This document shows, in pieces, positions 33,303 through 41,407 of a stretch of DNA of 64,000 bases. Below the pieces are notes generated by a model that saw nothing but the letters and a program-made list of their open reading frames with translations, made no database searches and was not told where the DNA came from. Origin of the DNA: Bacteroidia bacterium (GTDB lineage: Bacteria; Bacteroidota; Bacteroidia; J057; JADKCL01); contig JACJYV010000002.1 of assembly GCA_020635905.1 (NCBI GenBank), positions 930,001-994,000 on the forward strand, given 5' to 3'. The stretch's first letter is position 1. Each line of letters opens with the position of its first letter. Made by a program: the position numbers and the translations under genes.

Positions 33303-35075
33303 ATGGAAAAAAGAGTTGTATTGATGATTTTGGGCCTTTTTATGGCCTTGAATGGGTTATTCGCCCAGGTACCCCAAAAGGTAAATTACCAGGGAATTGC
33401 CCGGGATGGGAATGGAAATCCACTTCTGAATACCCAGGTTGGTTTGCGCCTGACCATTCATGCGGGCGCTCCTGCGGGAACGGTGGTTTTTCAGGAAACC
33501 CATTCGCCTTCCACCAATGGATTTGGTCTTTTTAATGTGATTCTGGGGGCTGGAACCCTGGTTTCGGGAAATTTTTCGACCATTCAATGGGGAAGTAATT
33601 CCTTCTTTTTTGAAATTGAACTGGATCCCAACGGTGGCACCTCATATACCAGCGTGGGTAATAATCAGCTGATTTCTGTGCCTTATGCCCTGCATGCGCG
33701 TACGGTGGAGGTGGATTCTGTCAATGACGCGGATTCTGATCCCCTGAACGAAATCCAGTTTCTGAGTAAGACCGGAAATGTCATTTCCCTCAGTAGCGGG
33801 GGCGGGTCCGTGGTTTTGAACGACGACGATCCCACCAATGAATTGCAGACGCTGAGCAAAAGTGGAAACACCATTACCCTGAGTAACGGCGGATCAGTGG
33901 TTTTGAACGACGACGATCCCACCAATGAATTGCAAACCCTTTCCATTTCAGGAAACAATCTTTCTCTGAGCAATGGAAACACGGTGACCTTGCCTTCCTC
34001 CACTTCTGGCGCAGACAATGACTGGCTTTGGGGTAGCGCTGGAATTCACCACGACTCGCTGAATGTGGGAATTGGGCTTCCTGCCAATTCGAATTACAAA
34101 TTATTAGTGAATAATAATAATGTTAACACAAGCACCAGATATGGGATCAGAGTAACCCAGTCCAATTTTTTAGGTAGCTCCAGCTATGGAATTTATGCCA
34201 GCAACTCTAATTATTACTCGGGAAGTGGCGGGAACAATTATGGTGGTTATTTCCAGGCTTACAATTCCAGCGGCACCTCCGGATCGACTACTTATGGAAC
34301 GTATTCAGATGCTACAAATCTTGCTTCCGGCAACATTGCATCGTATGGCAGCTATGCGATTGCAGACATTACCGGGTCCGGGACAGGTAATACTTATGGA
34401 AACTATTCCAGTTCCAGTAATTATTCTACTATGGATGGGGATGCATTTGGCGGCTATTTTTACGCTTACAGAAATTCCAGCACCCCAGCTTCAGACTCTT
34501 ACGGATTGTATGCAAATGCCTATTCTTACAGTACCAATTCTGGCCTGAACTACGGAGTTTATGCTACGCACAGCTCAGGCTCAGGAACCCGCTATGCAGG
34601 TTATTTCAACGGGTCTGTTTACGCTACTGGTGTGGTGACTACTTCTGATGCCCGGCTGAAAAAAGAAATTCGCCCGTACAGCAGCGCCCTGGTTGCGCTA
34701 TCCTCTCTCAATGTGTATCGCTACACGTTTGATCAGGAATCCTATCCTACCTTGAATCTGCCTCAGGGTGAACAGGTTGGGTTGATGGCTCAGGAACTGG
34801 AAACGACCTTTCCTGCATTGGTGCAAAAAGCCGTGAATCCCAAACTGGAACTGGATGAAGAAGCAGCCAAAGCACAGTTTGGGGAAGGAAATTACACTCT
34901 GAATGAAGCAGGCAAGGTGGTTGTGGGGGAAGAAGTGGAATTTAAAGGGGTGAATTACCTCGGGCTGGTGCCGGTCATGGTGCAATCCATCAAGGAACTG
35001 AAGCAGCTGGTCGAAGACCAGCAAAAAGAAATTGAGTCATTGAAAAGTGAGGTAAAATCGCTGCAAAGCAAATAA
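33303..35075 (+). CDS. Fibre-like surface protein with S74 intramolecular chaperone domain
   Basis: The 590-aa precursor has a signal peptide (1-21, GLFAQ), a conserved N-terminal block (VNYQGIARDGNGNPLLN), Asp- and Ser-rich 29-residue repeats (about 155-230; each has NELQTLSxSGN and VVLNDDDPT), a Gly/Ser/Tyr region with repeating YGxY words (about 275-440), and a C-terminal S74-type domain beginning with SDARLKKEI near 448. Long C-terminal helices (about 560-590) form a coiled coil. In phage tail spikes the S74 domain drives trimerisation and then cuts itself off. Bacteroidota carry many such proteins as surface appendages. The expected product is a trimeric fibre exported to the cell surface; its ligand is unknown. 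Confidence 0.82.
   Translation: MEKRVVLMILGLFMALNGLFAQVPQKVNYQGIARDGNGNPLLNTQVGLRLTIHAGAPAGTVVFQETHSPSTNGFGLFNVILGAGTLVSGNFSTIQWGSNSFFFEIELDPNGGTSYTSVGNNQLISVPYALHARTVEVDSVNDADSDPLNEIQFLSKTGNVISLSSGGGSVVLNDDDPTNELQTLSKSGNTITLSNGGSVVLNDDDPTNELQTLSISGNNLSLSNGNTVTLPSSTSGADNDWLWGSAGIHHDSLNVGIGLPANSNYKLLVNNNNVNTSTRYGIRVTQSNFLGSSSYGIYASNSNYYSGSGGNNYGGYFQAYNSSGTSGSTTYGTYSDATNLASGNIASYGSYAIADITGSGTGNTYGNYSSSSNYSTMDGDAFGGYFYAYRNSSTPASDSYGLYANAYSYSTNSGLNYGVYATHSSGSGTRYAGYFNGSVYATGVVTTSDARLKKEIRPYSSALVALSSLNVYRYTFDQESYPTLNLPQGEQVGLMAQELETTFPALVQKAVNPKLELDEEAAKAQFGEGNYTLNEAGKVVVGEEVEFKGVNYLGLVPVMVQSIKELKQLVEDQQKEIESLKSEVKSLQSK
33810..33934 (+). repeat. Two identical 38-bp copies in an 87-bp tandem unit
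   Basis: The 38-mers at 33810-33847 and 33897-33934 are identical at the DNA level and sit 87 bp (29 codons) apart within the fibre gene. A more diverged third unit precedes them, coding NEIQFLSKTGN. Exact identity suggests recent duplication or ongoing exchange. Confidence 0.8.
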
Positions 35076-35125
35076 GTTTTCGCGGAATCATACTGGAGTT
35101 TTCTTCTCTGTCGTTCTAATTTTCC

Positions 35126-35133
35126 TAAATTTG
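35126..35133 (+). promoter_or_regulatory. Probable -7 box of the M23 peptidase gene
   Basis: TAAATTTG matches TAnnTTTG exactly, 38 bases before the ATG. No good -33 element is seen at 19-21 bases. Confidence 0.4.
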
Positions 35134-35171
35134 GCCTGCAAATGGATGGAAATTTTTATTAGAACAATCCA

Positions 35172-37133
35172 ATGAGGAGAAAACTCCTGTTTTTTTTAGC
35201 GGTCAGCGGGCTGGCGATCAGCCTTTTCACATTTTCCGGGTTTGCCAACCATGTGGAGGAGGGGTACTACTTCCCCCTCGACCTGCGTCCCGTGCGTTTG
35301 TCGGGCACGTTTGGAGAATTGCGCCCCAATCACTTTCATTCAGGCATTGACGTCAAAACCAATTCTGTGACCGGGCAAAAAGTCTATGCCATCGAGGAAG
35401 GATATGTGTATCGCCTGAAAGTCAGTCCCTACGGATTTGGACGGGCGCTTTATCTGCGCCATCCTGACGGCAAATTTTCTGTTTACGCCCACCTCAATGG
35501 CTTCGCGCCTCAGTACGAGGAATTCATTTACCAAAAACAATACGCTTCCAAGAAATACGAGCAGGAAATTTACCTGGGCAACGACATGTTTCAGGTCAAA
35601 AAAGGGGATTTGATCGCTTTCAGTGGTAATTCTGGCTCCTCAACTGGTCCCCACCTGCACTTTGAAATCCGCGAACCAGACGAAAGGATCATTGATCCCA
35701 TGAAGGATTACCTCAACCTGATCGCGGATAATATCAAACCCACGGTTTCTGACATTGCCATTGAACCTCTTTCGGCCGGCTCTCGCATCAAAGGAGAGTT
35801 CAAAAAGCTGGAAATCAAGCCTCAGGGCGGCAACGGGTTCTACGACGTGCCCGGGGTGATTGAGGTGAACGGCAAAGTTGGGCTGGAATATCATGGCTGG
35901 GATGTGCTGGGCGGCGCCCCCAATCAGTGCGGGATCAACAGCGCGGTCCTCTATCTGGACGATGAGGTGATTTTCGAGCTGGCTATTGACCGCTTCAGTT
36001 TTGACGAGAAAAAGTATATCAATGTGCACTTTGATTATCCCTATTTCCGGGTGAAACACAACCGTTTTCAACGTTGCTACCTGGAACATGGAAACCAGTT
36101 TAATGCCTACAAAAACCTGAAAAATAACGGAGTTATTTACCTGAAGGACGATGCTGTGCATCCTGTGCGGCTGGAACTGAGCGATGCCCACGGCAATAAA
36201 ACCCTGCTTACGGCCCGGCTCAAACGGGGAAATCCCAAAGTTTCCAGCCTCAGTCCCAATGGCGGGGCGGTAAAATTATCCTCAGAGGTGACCCGCAACG
36301 TGCTGAAGGTGACGGTCTCCAACCCCACCAAAACTCATCTGGAAGGGCTGGATCTGCTTTTTCCAGACGGAAAAACTGAGCGGGTCAAGCCTTCTTATTA
36401 CGATGCGAAGGAAATGATTTTCATTATTTCCCTCAATCGTTTCAATTATCCCAATGCGATCAAGGACCCCGTTTCGGGCAAGCGCCTGCATTACCATTTT
36501 GAAAAAATGGTTTTTCCCTTCAAGAATAATATAGTAAAGGTGCAGGAAGCTCAGTTTTACTTTCCGTTTGAAGCCGTTTTTGATACCGTGCACCTGGAGG
36601 TTTCGCGTTCTATGGGCAATTTTCGCACCTATTCAGGGATTTTTGAAGTGGGAAATCCCGATCAACCTCTGTTCAAGTCGTTTGTGGTGAGTTTTACCCC
36701 CGAAAAAGGAAACGCGACCGATCAGATGGTGGTGGCCACCAAAAACCGTTTTGGAAACTGGGAGTACCTGGGCGGCGAACTGAGTGAGGACGGGGCCGTT
36801 TATGCTTCTTCGGGTTATTATGGCACTTTTTGCCTCATGGCCGACAGCACCCCGCCCGTGATTTCGGCGGCAAATTTTTCCGCCGGGAAAAAGATTCCTG
36901 CTTCCCAGGGCAGCCTTTCCATCAAAGTTTCAGACGATTTTTCGGGAATTAACAGTGACAAGATTCTGCTTACCCTGGATGGAAACTGGATTCTGGGAGA
37001 ATTTGACGCCAAAACCAGCAAAGTGAATTATAACTGGAAAGAACGCCCCCTCAATGGCAAACATTATCTGGAGGTAACGGTTTACGATAATGCAGGGAAT
37101 CCTGCCGAACAAAGTTACAGCATTGAATTTTAA
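35172..37133 (+). CDS. M23 family zinc peptidase, periplasmic
   Basis: The 653-aa precursor has a signal peptide (1-25, GFANH) and an N-terminal M23 endopeptidase domain: the zinc ligands are His56 and Asp60 in HSGID and His163 in HLHFE, with His161 as catalytic partner. Enzymes of this type cut peptide cross-links in peptidoglycan or, as lysostaphin-like proteins, glycine bridges. The rest (about 190-653) consists of beta-sandwich, Ig-like repeats that probably bind cell wall or other envelope parts. Its own promoter box lies upstream. The Bcp gene follows four bases later, so the two are co-transcribed even though their functions differ. Confidence 0.87.
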   Translation: MRRKLLFFLAVSGLAISLFTFSGFANHVEEGYYFPLDLRPVRLSGTFGELRPNHFHSGIDVKTNSVTGQKVYAIEEGYVYRLKVSPYGFGRALYLRHPDGKFSVYAHLNGFAPQYEEFIYQKQYASKKYEQEIYLGNDMFQVKKGDLIAFSGNSGSSTGPHLHFEIREPDERIIDPMKDYLNLIADNIKPTVSDIAIEPLSAGSRIKGEFKKLEIKPQGGNGFYDVPGVIEVNGKVGLEYHGWDVLGGAPNQCGINSAVLYLDDEVIFELAIDRFSFDEKKYINVHFDYPYFRVKHNRFQRCYLEHGNQFNAYKNLKNNGVIYLKDDAVHPVRLELSDAHGNKTLLTARLKRGNPKVSSLSPNGGAVKLSSEVTRNVLKVTVSNPTKTHLEGLDLLFPDGKTERVKPSYYDAKEMIFIISLNRFNYPNAIKDPVSGKRLHYHFEKMVFPFKNNIVKVQEAQFYFPFEAVFDTVHLEVSRSMGNFRTYSGIFEVGNPDQPLFKSFVVSFTPEKGNATDQMVVATKNRFGNWEYLGGELSEDGAVYASSGYYGTFCLMADSTPPVISAANFSAGKKIPASQGSLSIKVSDDFSGINSDKILLTLDGNWILGEFDAKTSKVNYNWKERPLNGKHYLEVTVYDNAGNPAEQSYSIEF

Positions 37134-37137
37134 GGTT

Positions 37138-37614
37138 ATGGCGAATGAAATTCTCACCGTGGGTACCCCCGCGCCGGCCGTTGAGGCCAATGACCAGCAC
37201 GGTAATCCCGTAAAACTGTCTGATTACAAGGGAAGTAAACTCATCCTTTTCTTTTATCCCAAAGACAATACCCCGGGTTGTACCAAAGAAGTTTGCAACC
37301 TGCGGGATAATTACGCCTTGCTGCAAAGCAAGGGTTATAAGCTGTTGGGCGTGAGTGTGGACAATGAAAAATCCCACGTCAAATTCATCAACAAATTCGA
37401 ATTGCCTTTTCCCCTGCTGGCCGATACAGACCAAAAGGTGGTAAATGCATTTGGGGTTTGGCAGGAAAAAAGCATGTACGGACGCACTTATATGGGCACA
37501 GTTCGCAGCACCTTTATTATAGATGAAAAGGGAATTATTTCCCACGTCATTACCAAAGTGGATACCAACGCCCATGCAGAACAGATCCTCGCCGAGGTTG
37601 GTGGGATCAATTAA
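37138..37614 (+). CDS. bcp: Thioredoxin-dependent peroxiredoxin, Bcp/PrxQ type
   Basis: The 158-aa enzyme reduces hydrogen peroxide and alkyl hydroperoxides. The peroxidatic Cys48 lies in TPGCTKEVC and the resolving Cys53 five residues later, the atypical 2-Cys arrangement of Bcp. FFYPKDNTPGC and the GTVRSTFIID strand are typical. The chosen ATG (37138) lies four bases after the M23 gene; the frame is open further upstream but that part is inside the M23 gene. It should work in the cytoplasm with thioredoxin. Confidence 0.93.
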   Translation: MANEILTVGTPAPAVEANDQHGNPVKLSDYKGSKLILFFYPKDNTPGCTKEVCNLRDNYALLQSKGYKLLGVSVDNEKSHVKFINKFELPFPLLADTDQKVVNAFGVWQEKSMYGRTYMGTVRSTFIIDEKGIISHVITKVDTNAHAEQILAEVGGIN

Positions 37615-37851
37615 CAAATCTGGAACGTCTTCTCTGGATCTGGTTTAGAAATGCTCATTTGCTGCGCATTCTTCACTGGCGCTTAGTTTGATTCTCTTTG
37701 TTTAAAGAGGCAGATTTTTTATCAAACGAAAATTCTGAAAGGGATTTCGCCCGTCAATTACGGGTAGCCTTTTACAGGGCAGGTCCCGTCCCGGCTTTTA
37801 TTTTCCGTTTGACTCCTGACAGGCCATAAAAAGTTTTGTTTTGAGCATTCA

Positions 37852-37882
37852 TTTTCTTTTTTTTGTACCCTGTTTAAATTTG
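37852..37882 (+). promoter_or_regulatory. Probable promoter of the TPR-ribH operon
   Basis: A perfect -7 box TAAATTTG (37875-37882) has a TTTT at 37852-37855 exactly 19 bases upstream in the -33 position (consensus TTTG). The ATG follows 12 bases after the box, giving a very short leader. Confidence 0.5.
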
Positions 37883-37894
37883 AGGTTACTTCAA

Positions 37895-38605
37895 ATGGCT
37901 AAGAAGGATAAAATTAATAAAGAAGAGCTCGTTGACGAGGAGATTGTTTATGAAGAAGAGATAATTAAAGGCTCTTCCTCCTCTCAGGCACCGCTCACTT
38001 TCTTCGAAAAATACAAGAACATCATTTTTGGTGTGGCTGCAGTTGTGGCAGTAGGATTCATTGGTTACATGTGGTTCAACAGTAACCGCGAGGAGAAAAC
38101 GGTTGAAGCCAATGACGCCATGGTGCGTGCGGTTATGTACTTTGAGGCCGATTCCACCCGTCTGGCCCTGGAAGGCGACGGACAAAATTCTGGCTTTCTT
38201 GATATCATTGATGATTTTGGCGGAACTGCTCCCGGCAACCTGGCCAATTATTACGCAGGTATCTGCTACCTGAAAAGGGGGCAGATCGAGCAGGCCATTG
38301 AATACCTCGAAGATTTCAGCAAAGGCGATGACATGGTTGCAGCTTCTGCTTATGCCAGCCTGGGTTATGCCTATGAAGAGCTTCAGGAGTTTGAGAAAGC
38401 GGCCAGCTTTTATGAAAAAGCTTCCCGTCTGCCCGAGGAAAATGGCAGCACCACTCCTTTTTATCTGATGGATGCCGCCCGCAATTATGAATCTGCCGGC
38501 GACAATGGCAAAGCCCTGGAAATCTACCAGAAAATCAAGAAAAAATTCCCCCTGAGCGACGAAGGCCAGAAAGTGGACAAATACATCGCCAGGCTCGAAA
38601 GCTAA
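37895..38605 (+). CDS. Membrane-anchored TPR protein, YfgM-like
   Basis: A 236-aa protein with an acidic cytoplasmic N-terminus (ELVDEEIVYEEE), one membrane helix (about 42-60) and a periplasmic part with four to five TPR-like repeats (about 95-236; LANYYAGICYLKRGQIEQAI is one). This is the plan of the YfgM/TPR_21 family, which interacts with chaperones and the Sec machinery in other bacteria. The frame is open upstream to 37841, but the ATG at 37895 starts a better N-terminus (MAKKDKIN). Its stop overlaps the ribH start by one base (TAATG), so ribH is translationally coupled to it. Confidence 0.78.
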   Translation: MAKKDKINKEELVDEEIVYEEEIIKGSSSSQAPLTFFEKYKNIIFGVAAVVAVGFIGYMWFNSNREEKTVEANDAMVRAVMYFEADSTRLALEGDGQNSGFLDIIDDFGGTAPGNLANYYAGICYLKRGQIEQAIEYLEDFSKGDDMVAASAYASLGYAYEELQEFEKAASFYEKASRLPEENGSTTPFYLMDAARNYESAGDNGKALEIYQKIKKKFPLSDEGQKVDKYIARLES

Positions 38606-39105
38606 TGGGCGGTTCGCAGGGACACGACCTTTCCCACATCCGTTACACGGGCGGGAAAAACCACAGCCACGACCGCATTGCGATTGTGGTAAGCAAATGG
38701 AATGATAAAATCACCGAAACCCTGTTTTCGGGAGCAAAAGATACTTTGCTGGCAGCCGGAGTCCCGGCTGCAGGCATTTTACGCCGGGACGTTCCCGGCT
38801 CCTTCGAATTGCCCACCGGGGCCCAGTTTGCCCTTGATTCCATCAACGGACTGGATGCAGTAATCTGCCTCGGCTGTGTGATTCAGGGTGAAACCCGTCA
38901 TTTTGAATTCATCAACCAGGCTGTGGCCCAGGGAGTTACCCAGGTCAGTCTGAAGTATAATCGCCCCGTTATCTTTGGGGTGCTGACCCCTGATACCCAG
39001 CAACAGGCCGAGGATCGGGCGGGAGGAAAATATGGCAATAAGGGCGAGGAAGCTGCTGTGGCCGCTCTCGACATGATTGATCTGCATCGCCTGGACCGGG
39101 ATTGA
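38605..39105 (+). CDS. ribH: 6,7-dimethyl-8-ribityllumazine synthase
   Basis: RibH joins 5-amino-6-ribitylaminouracil with 3,4-dihydroxy-2-butanone 4-phosphate in the next-to-last step of riboflavin synthesis. The 166-aa protein has RRDVPGSFELP (60-70), the catalytic His99 in GETRHFEF and the late VIFGVLTPDTQQQAEDRAGG segment that binds phosphate. Length is normal, with a slightly longer N-terminus. It is translationally coupled to the TPR gene and ends 15 bases before a convergent methyltransferase gene. No other riboflavin genes are in the window. Confidence 0.96.
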   Translation: MGGSQGHDLSHIRYTGGKNHSHDRIAIVVSKWNDKITETLFSGAKDTLLAAGVPAAGILRRDVPGSFELPTGAQFALDSINGLDAVICLGCVIQGETRHFEFINQAVAQGVTQVSLKYNRPVIFGVLTPDTQQQAEDRAGGKYGNKGEEAAVAALDMIDLHRLDRD

Positions 39106-39120
39106 GCCCGGAAAATCCGT

Positions 39121-40335
39121 TTAATTCACCACTTTTACAAAGTAAAGCCACCTTTCGCCCTGAGCGTCACGGGTGAAAAGTAAGGTTTGATTCCCTCCTT
39201 CCTTCAGATTCAGGGCCGTATAGAGGTTTTTGACCGTCAGGTCAAAGTCGCGGCGCATGATCCAGGCTTTTTTGAGGCCTTTTTCGCGGAATAATTTTTT
39301 GAGTTGGGCAGGTTTGTAGGAATGAACTTCCTGAATGGCAAATACCCGCCCGGGAAAGTTGGGCGGAATTTCTGCAGAAAAGAGGTAGCCCTGAGGGTGG
39401 TTGAGGTTGGTGGGGCAATGTTCCTTTAATCGGGCCTGCAACGCAGGCACGAGGCCTGCTTTGTAAAAAGCCGGGTCAGGCTCGGGAATAAAGGCTGGCT
39501 TTTGGTGCAAAAGCATTTCTGCAGAAGGGACGGCGTCCCTGGGTGTGGTCAGCCGGAAAACCTCTCCTTTTCGGGAAACCGTAACTGAAATTTCGTGCAA
39601 ATTGGTTTGTTCCCGTTGCAGGTGAAACAGCACCTCCTTGACCTCTCCGTCCACGGAGACAACTTCGGCCCGGGTGGTTTGGGGCAATAATCTGAAGCCT
39701 TCTTCCAGGTCGAAGAGGGGTGAAACCTTGAGTAAAATGGCTGTAGCCAGCTCCAGCATGCGGTTTTGCAGGACCAGAACATCTGGCTGGCAGTCTTCGA
39801 GCAGGAATTTTCGACCCGATTCATCCCGACGGGAGGGATCGGCCAGGATAAAATCAAAGGGTTCACGAGACTCAGCCAGATAAGCTTCTGCGGTGGAATT
39901 GATTACTGTGATATTTTTTCGACCCAGAAGCTCAAAATTATAACGGGCATAAGCGGCCCTTTCCGGGTCAGGTTCCAAAGAAATTACTTCCTGAAAATGA
40001 AAAGAATGTGCCCAGCTGTCCACTCCCAGACCGCAGGTCAGGTCGAGGAGGCGCCCGCCCTTTTGGGTGGGTTTAAGCAAAGCCGCCACCTGGCCTGAAC
40101 ATTGTTCGAAGGGGACGGCAGGAATCAGGCAACGGGCTTCAAACCAGGCTGGAAGCTTTTTTTGGGCTTTTTGCAGATATTTCAGCTGGGTGGCGAGGGC
40201 CGCCCGCATTTGGGGGTCGCCTTCCGCCCGCAGGGCGGCGCGGGCGGGATCTTCAGCCAGATTTTCCTCGATCCAGTTTTTTGCGTAGGTCGAAGTGAGT
40301 AAGGATAATATGGTAGAAAAATTAGGCAAAAACAA
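39121..40335 (-). CDS. THUMP-like domain class I SAM methyltransferase
   Basis: The 404-aa protein has a SAM-binding motif I LDLTCGLGVD (97-106) and, later, ILADPSRRD (163-171), which recalls DPPY-type motifs of RNA or DNA amino-methyltransferases but with Ser-Arg instead of Pro-Tyr. The C-terminal 150 residues form the small THUMP-like domain found in this Bacteroidota-typical family. RNA is the likely substrate but this is inferred. The start is a TTG at 40333-40335; no ATG is available before residue 43, so the N-terminus is uncertain. Confidence 0.78.
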   Translation of the reverse strand: MFLPNFSTILSLLTSTYAKNWIEENLAEDPARAALRAEGDPQMRAALATQLKYLQKAQKKLPAWFEARCLIPAVPFEQCSGQVAALLKPTQKGGRLLDLTCGLGVDSWAHSFHFQEVISLEPDPERAAYARYNFELLGRKNITVINSTAEAYLAESREPFDFILADPSRRDESGRKFLLEDCQPDVLVLQNRMLELATAILLKVSPLFDLEEGFRLLPQTTRAEVVSVDGEVKEVLFHLQREQTNLHEISVTVSRKGEVFRLTTPRDAVPSAEMLLHQKPAFIPEPDPAFYKAGLVPALQARLKEHCPTNLNHPQGYLFSAEIPPNFPGRVFAIQEVHSYKPAQLKKLFREKGLKKAWIMRRDFDLTVKNLYTALNLKEGGNQTLLFTRDAQGERWLYFVKVVN

Positions 40336-40375
40336 CCAAATTGTTAAATAATATTACACCTGTAAAACAGTTTGT

Positions 40376-40383
40376 TATCTTTG
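40376..40383 (+). promoter_or_regulatory. Probable -7 box of the first tiny lipoprotein gene
   Basis: TATCTTTG matches the consensus exactly, 36 bases before the ATG. No clear -33 element is seen. Confidence 0.45.
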
Positions 40384-40418
40384 GCGTAAATAAACTTGTA
40401 ACCCATAATCGAAGTGCT

Positions 40419-40541
40419 ATGAAACGTATTGCAATTTCCCTGATCGTCCTGCTTGCAGTTGGAATAATTTCCACCTCCTGTTCCACCCAAAGACATACCT
40501 GCCAGGCCCACAAGGTGGGAAATCACCTTACGCAAAGGTAA
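40419..40541 (+). CDS. Tiny lipoprotein, 40 aa (copy A)
   Basis: The 40-aa product is almost only a lipoprotein signal (charged start MKR, hydrophobic core, lipobox STSC with Cys21) plus a 20-residue mature tail, CSTQRHTCQAHKVGNHLTQR. The tail contains HTCQAHK, which is also present in the second small lipoprotein 191 bases downstream, where the lipobox Cys is again residue 21. The longer frame from 40341 lacks a signal peptide at its start. A consensus -7 box lies upstream and an intrinsic terminator follows at 40577, which support expression. Function is unknown; a second Cys in the tail could take part in thiol chemistry or bind metal. Confidence 0.72.
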   Translation: MKRIAISLIVLLAVGIISTSCSTQRHTCQAHKVGNHLTQR

Positions 40542-40576
40542 AATTAACTCCTGACTTTAATTACCAAACCATCAAA

Positions 40577-40601
40577 AGGCCTTTCAGAAAGGTCTTTTTT
40601 T
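40577..40601 (+). terminator. Intrinsic terminator after copy A
   Basis: AGGCCTT pairs with AAGGTCT (one G-U) around a five-base loop and is followed by a run of seven T. Confidence 0.75.
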
Positions 40602-40731
40602 GTGAGTGGAAGCTGGAAAATGCCGTATTTTTTTACGGAAATCGTTAAATATTAGGCAGATTTGTAAAAATATTGGATTTTTTATCCTATTTTGTTAGCC
40701 TTATTCTAACGAAAGGTTAAAGTTGATAGGT

Positions 40732-40863
40732 ATGAAAAAGAAGCTGATCCTGGTTGCGTTGGTTGCTTTTACGATGTTGGGAGCTATGTCTTGCCGTTCT
40801 GGCTCATTTTTCCAGACTTCCCACAGTTGTCAGGCTCAAAAAACCAATAACGCACTTCGTTAA
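40732..40863 (+). CDS. Tiny lipoprotein, 43 aa (copy B), coupled to ytxJ
   Basis: The 43-aa product has a lipoprotein signal (MKKK, hydrophobic core, lipobox AMSC with Cys21) and a 23-residue mature tail that includes HSCQAQKTNNALR. The tail shares H-[ST]-C-Q-A-x-K with the copy upstream. Its TAA stop overlaps the ATG of ytxJ (TAATG, base 40863), so the two are translated together. It is too short to be called by length-limited gene finders. Conserved lipobox position, shared tail motif and coupling to a thiol-redox gene make chance unlikely. The tail Cys could be a substrate or partner of bacillithiol-based redox control; this is inference. Confidence 0.72.
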   Translation: MKKKLILVALVAFTMLGAMSCRSGSFFQTSHSCQAQKTNNALR

Positions 40864-41201
40864 TGTCAAAATGGAAGGCTTTGACCACCGCCGGGGATCT
40901 TGATCACCTGCGGAAAGAATCCTTTTTGCGTCCCCAATTGATTTTCAAACACAGCACCCGCTGTGGTATTTCGCATGGCGCCCTTGACCGCCTGGAGTCA
41001 TCTGTAGCCCGTTTGGGCGAAATTTCCGATCTGTATTATTTGGATTTACTCAGTTTTCGCGGTCTGTCAAACCAGATTGCAGAAGATTTTGGCATTCCCC
41101 ATGCTTCTCCCCAGATTCTGATCATCCAGGAAGGAAAATCAACGTTGAACCTGACCCACTACGGAATTCAGGTGGATTCTATTCTGAAACATATTTCTTA
41201 A
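40863..41201 (+). CDS. ytxJ: Bacillithiol system redox-active protein YtxJ
   Basis: A 112-aa thioredoxin-fold protein with the single-Cys motif KHSTRCGIS (Cys34), close to the family form KHSTTCPIS. YtxJ proteins act as monothiol bacilliredoxins that remove bacillithiol from mixed disulfides on proteins. Presence suggests the organism uses bacillithiol; the biosynthesis genes are not in the window. It is translationally coupled (TAATG) to the tiny lipoprotein gene before it. The second Cys position is Gly here, so a one-thiol mechanism is expected. No clear terminator follows. Confidence 0.85.
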   Translation: MSKWKALTTAGDLDHLRKESFLRPQLIFKHSTRCGISHGALDRLESSVARLGEISDLYYLDLLSFRGLSNQIAEDFGIPHASPQILIIQEGKSTLNLTHYGIQVDSILKHIS

Positions 41202-41239
41202 GGGAACCTCAAAAAACTTCGAATCCCTGGGTTGGACTT

Positions 41240-41405
41240 GGTTCAATAGACAATTGACAAAGAACAATTATCAATTAGCATACTGCGCTTTCTTCACCTG
41301 CGTCCGCCTTAATCTTAATTATGTAAATGGGTTTTTTACCACTGGGACGGAATGCTTGAGCATTCGTAAACTGCAAACTGAAATTTGAAGTAAACCGTAA
41401 ACTGG
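41240..41405. repeat. Degenerate ACAATT and AAACTG repeat patches
   Basis: Two low-complexity patches lie between ytxJ and osmC: imperfect ACAATTGACAA-like units (41247-41275) and AAACTG-like units (41368-41405). Between them is CTGCGCTTTCTTCAC (41283-41297), which recurs with one change at 37662-37676. No coding is seen. Confidence 0.45.
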
Positions 41406-41407
41406 AT

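Noticed and set aside
33683..34018. 111-codon minus-strand frame in the fibre gene repeats
   Set aside because: It is the antisense of the tandem repeats; its periodicity follows the plus-strand protein.
37051..37617. 188-codon minus-strand frame opposite bcp
   Set aside because: The plus strand carries the complete peroxiredoxin motifs.
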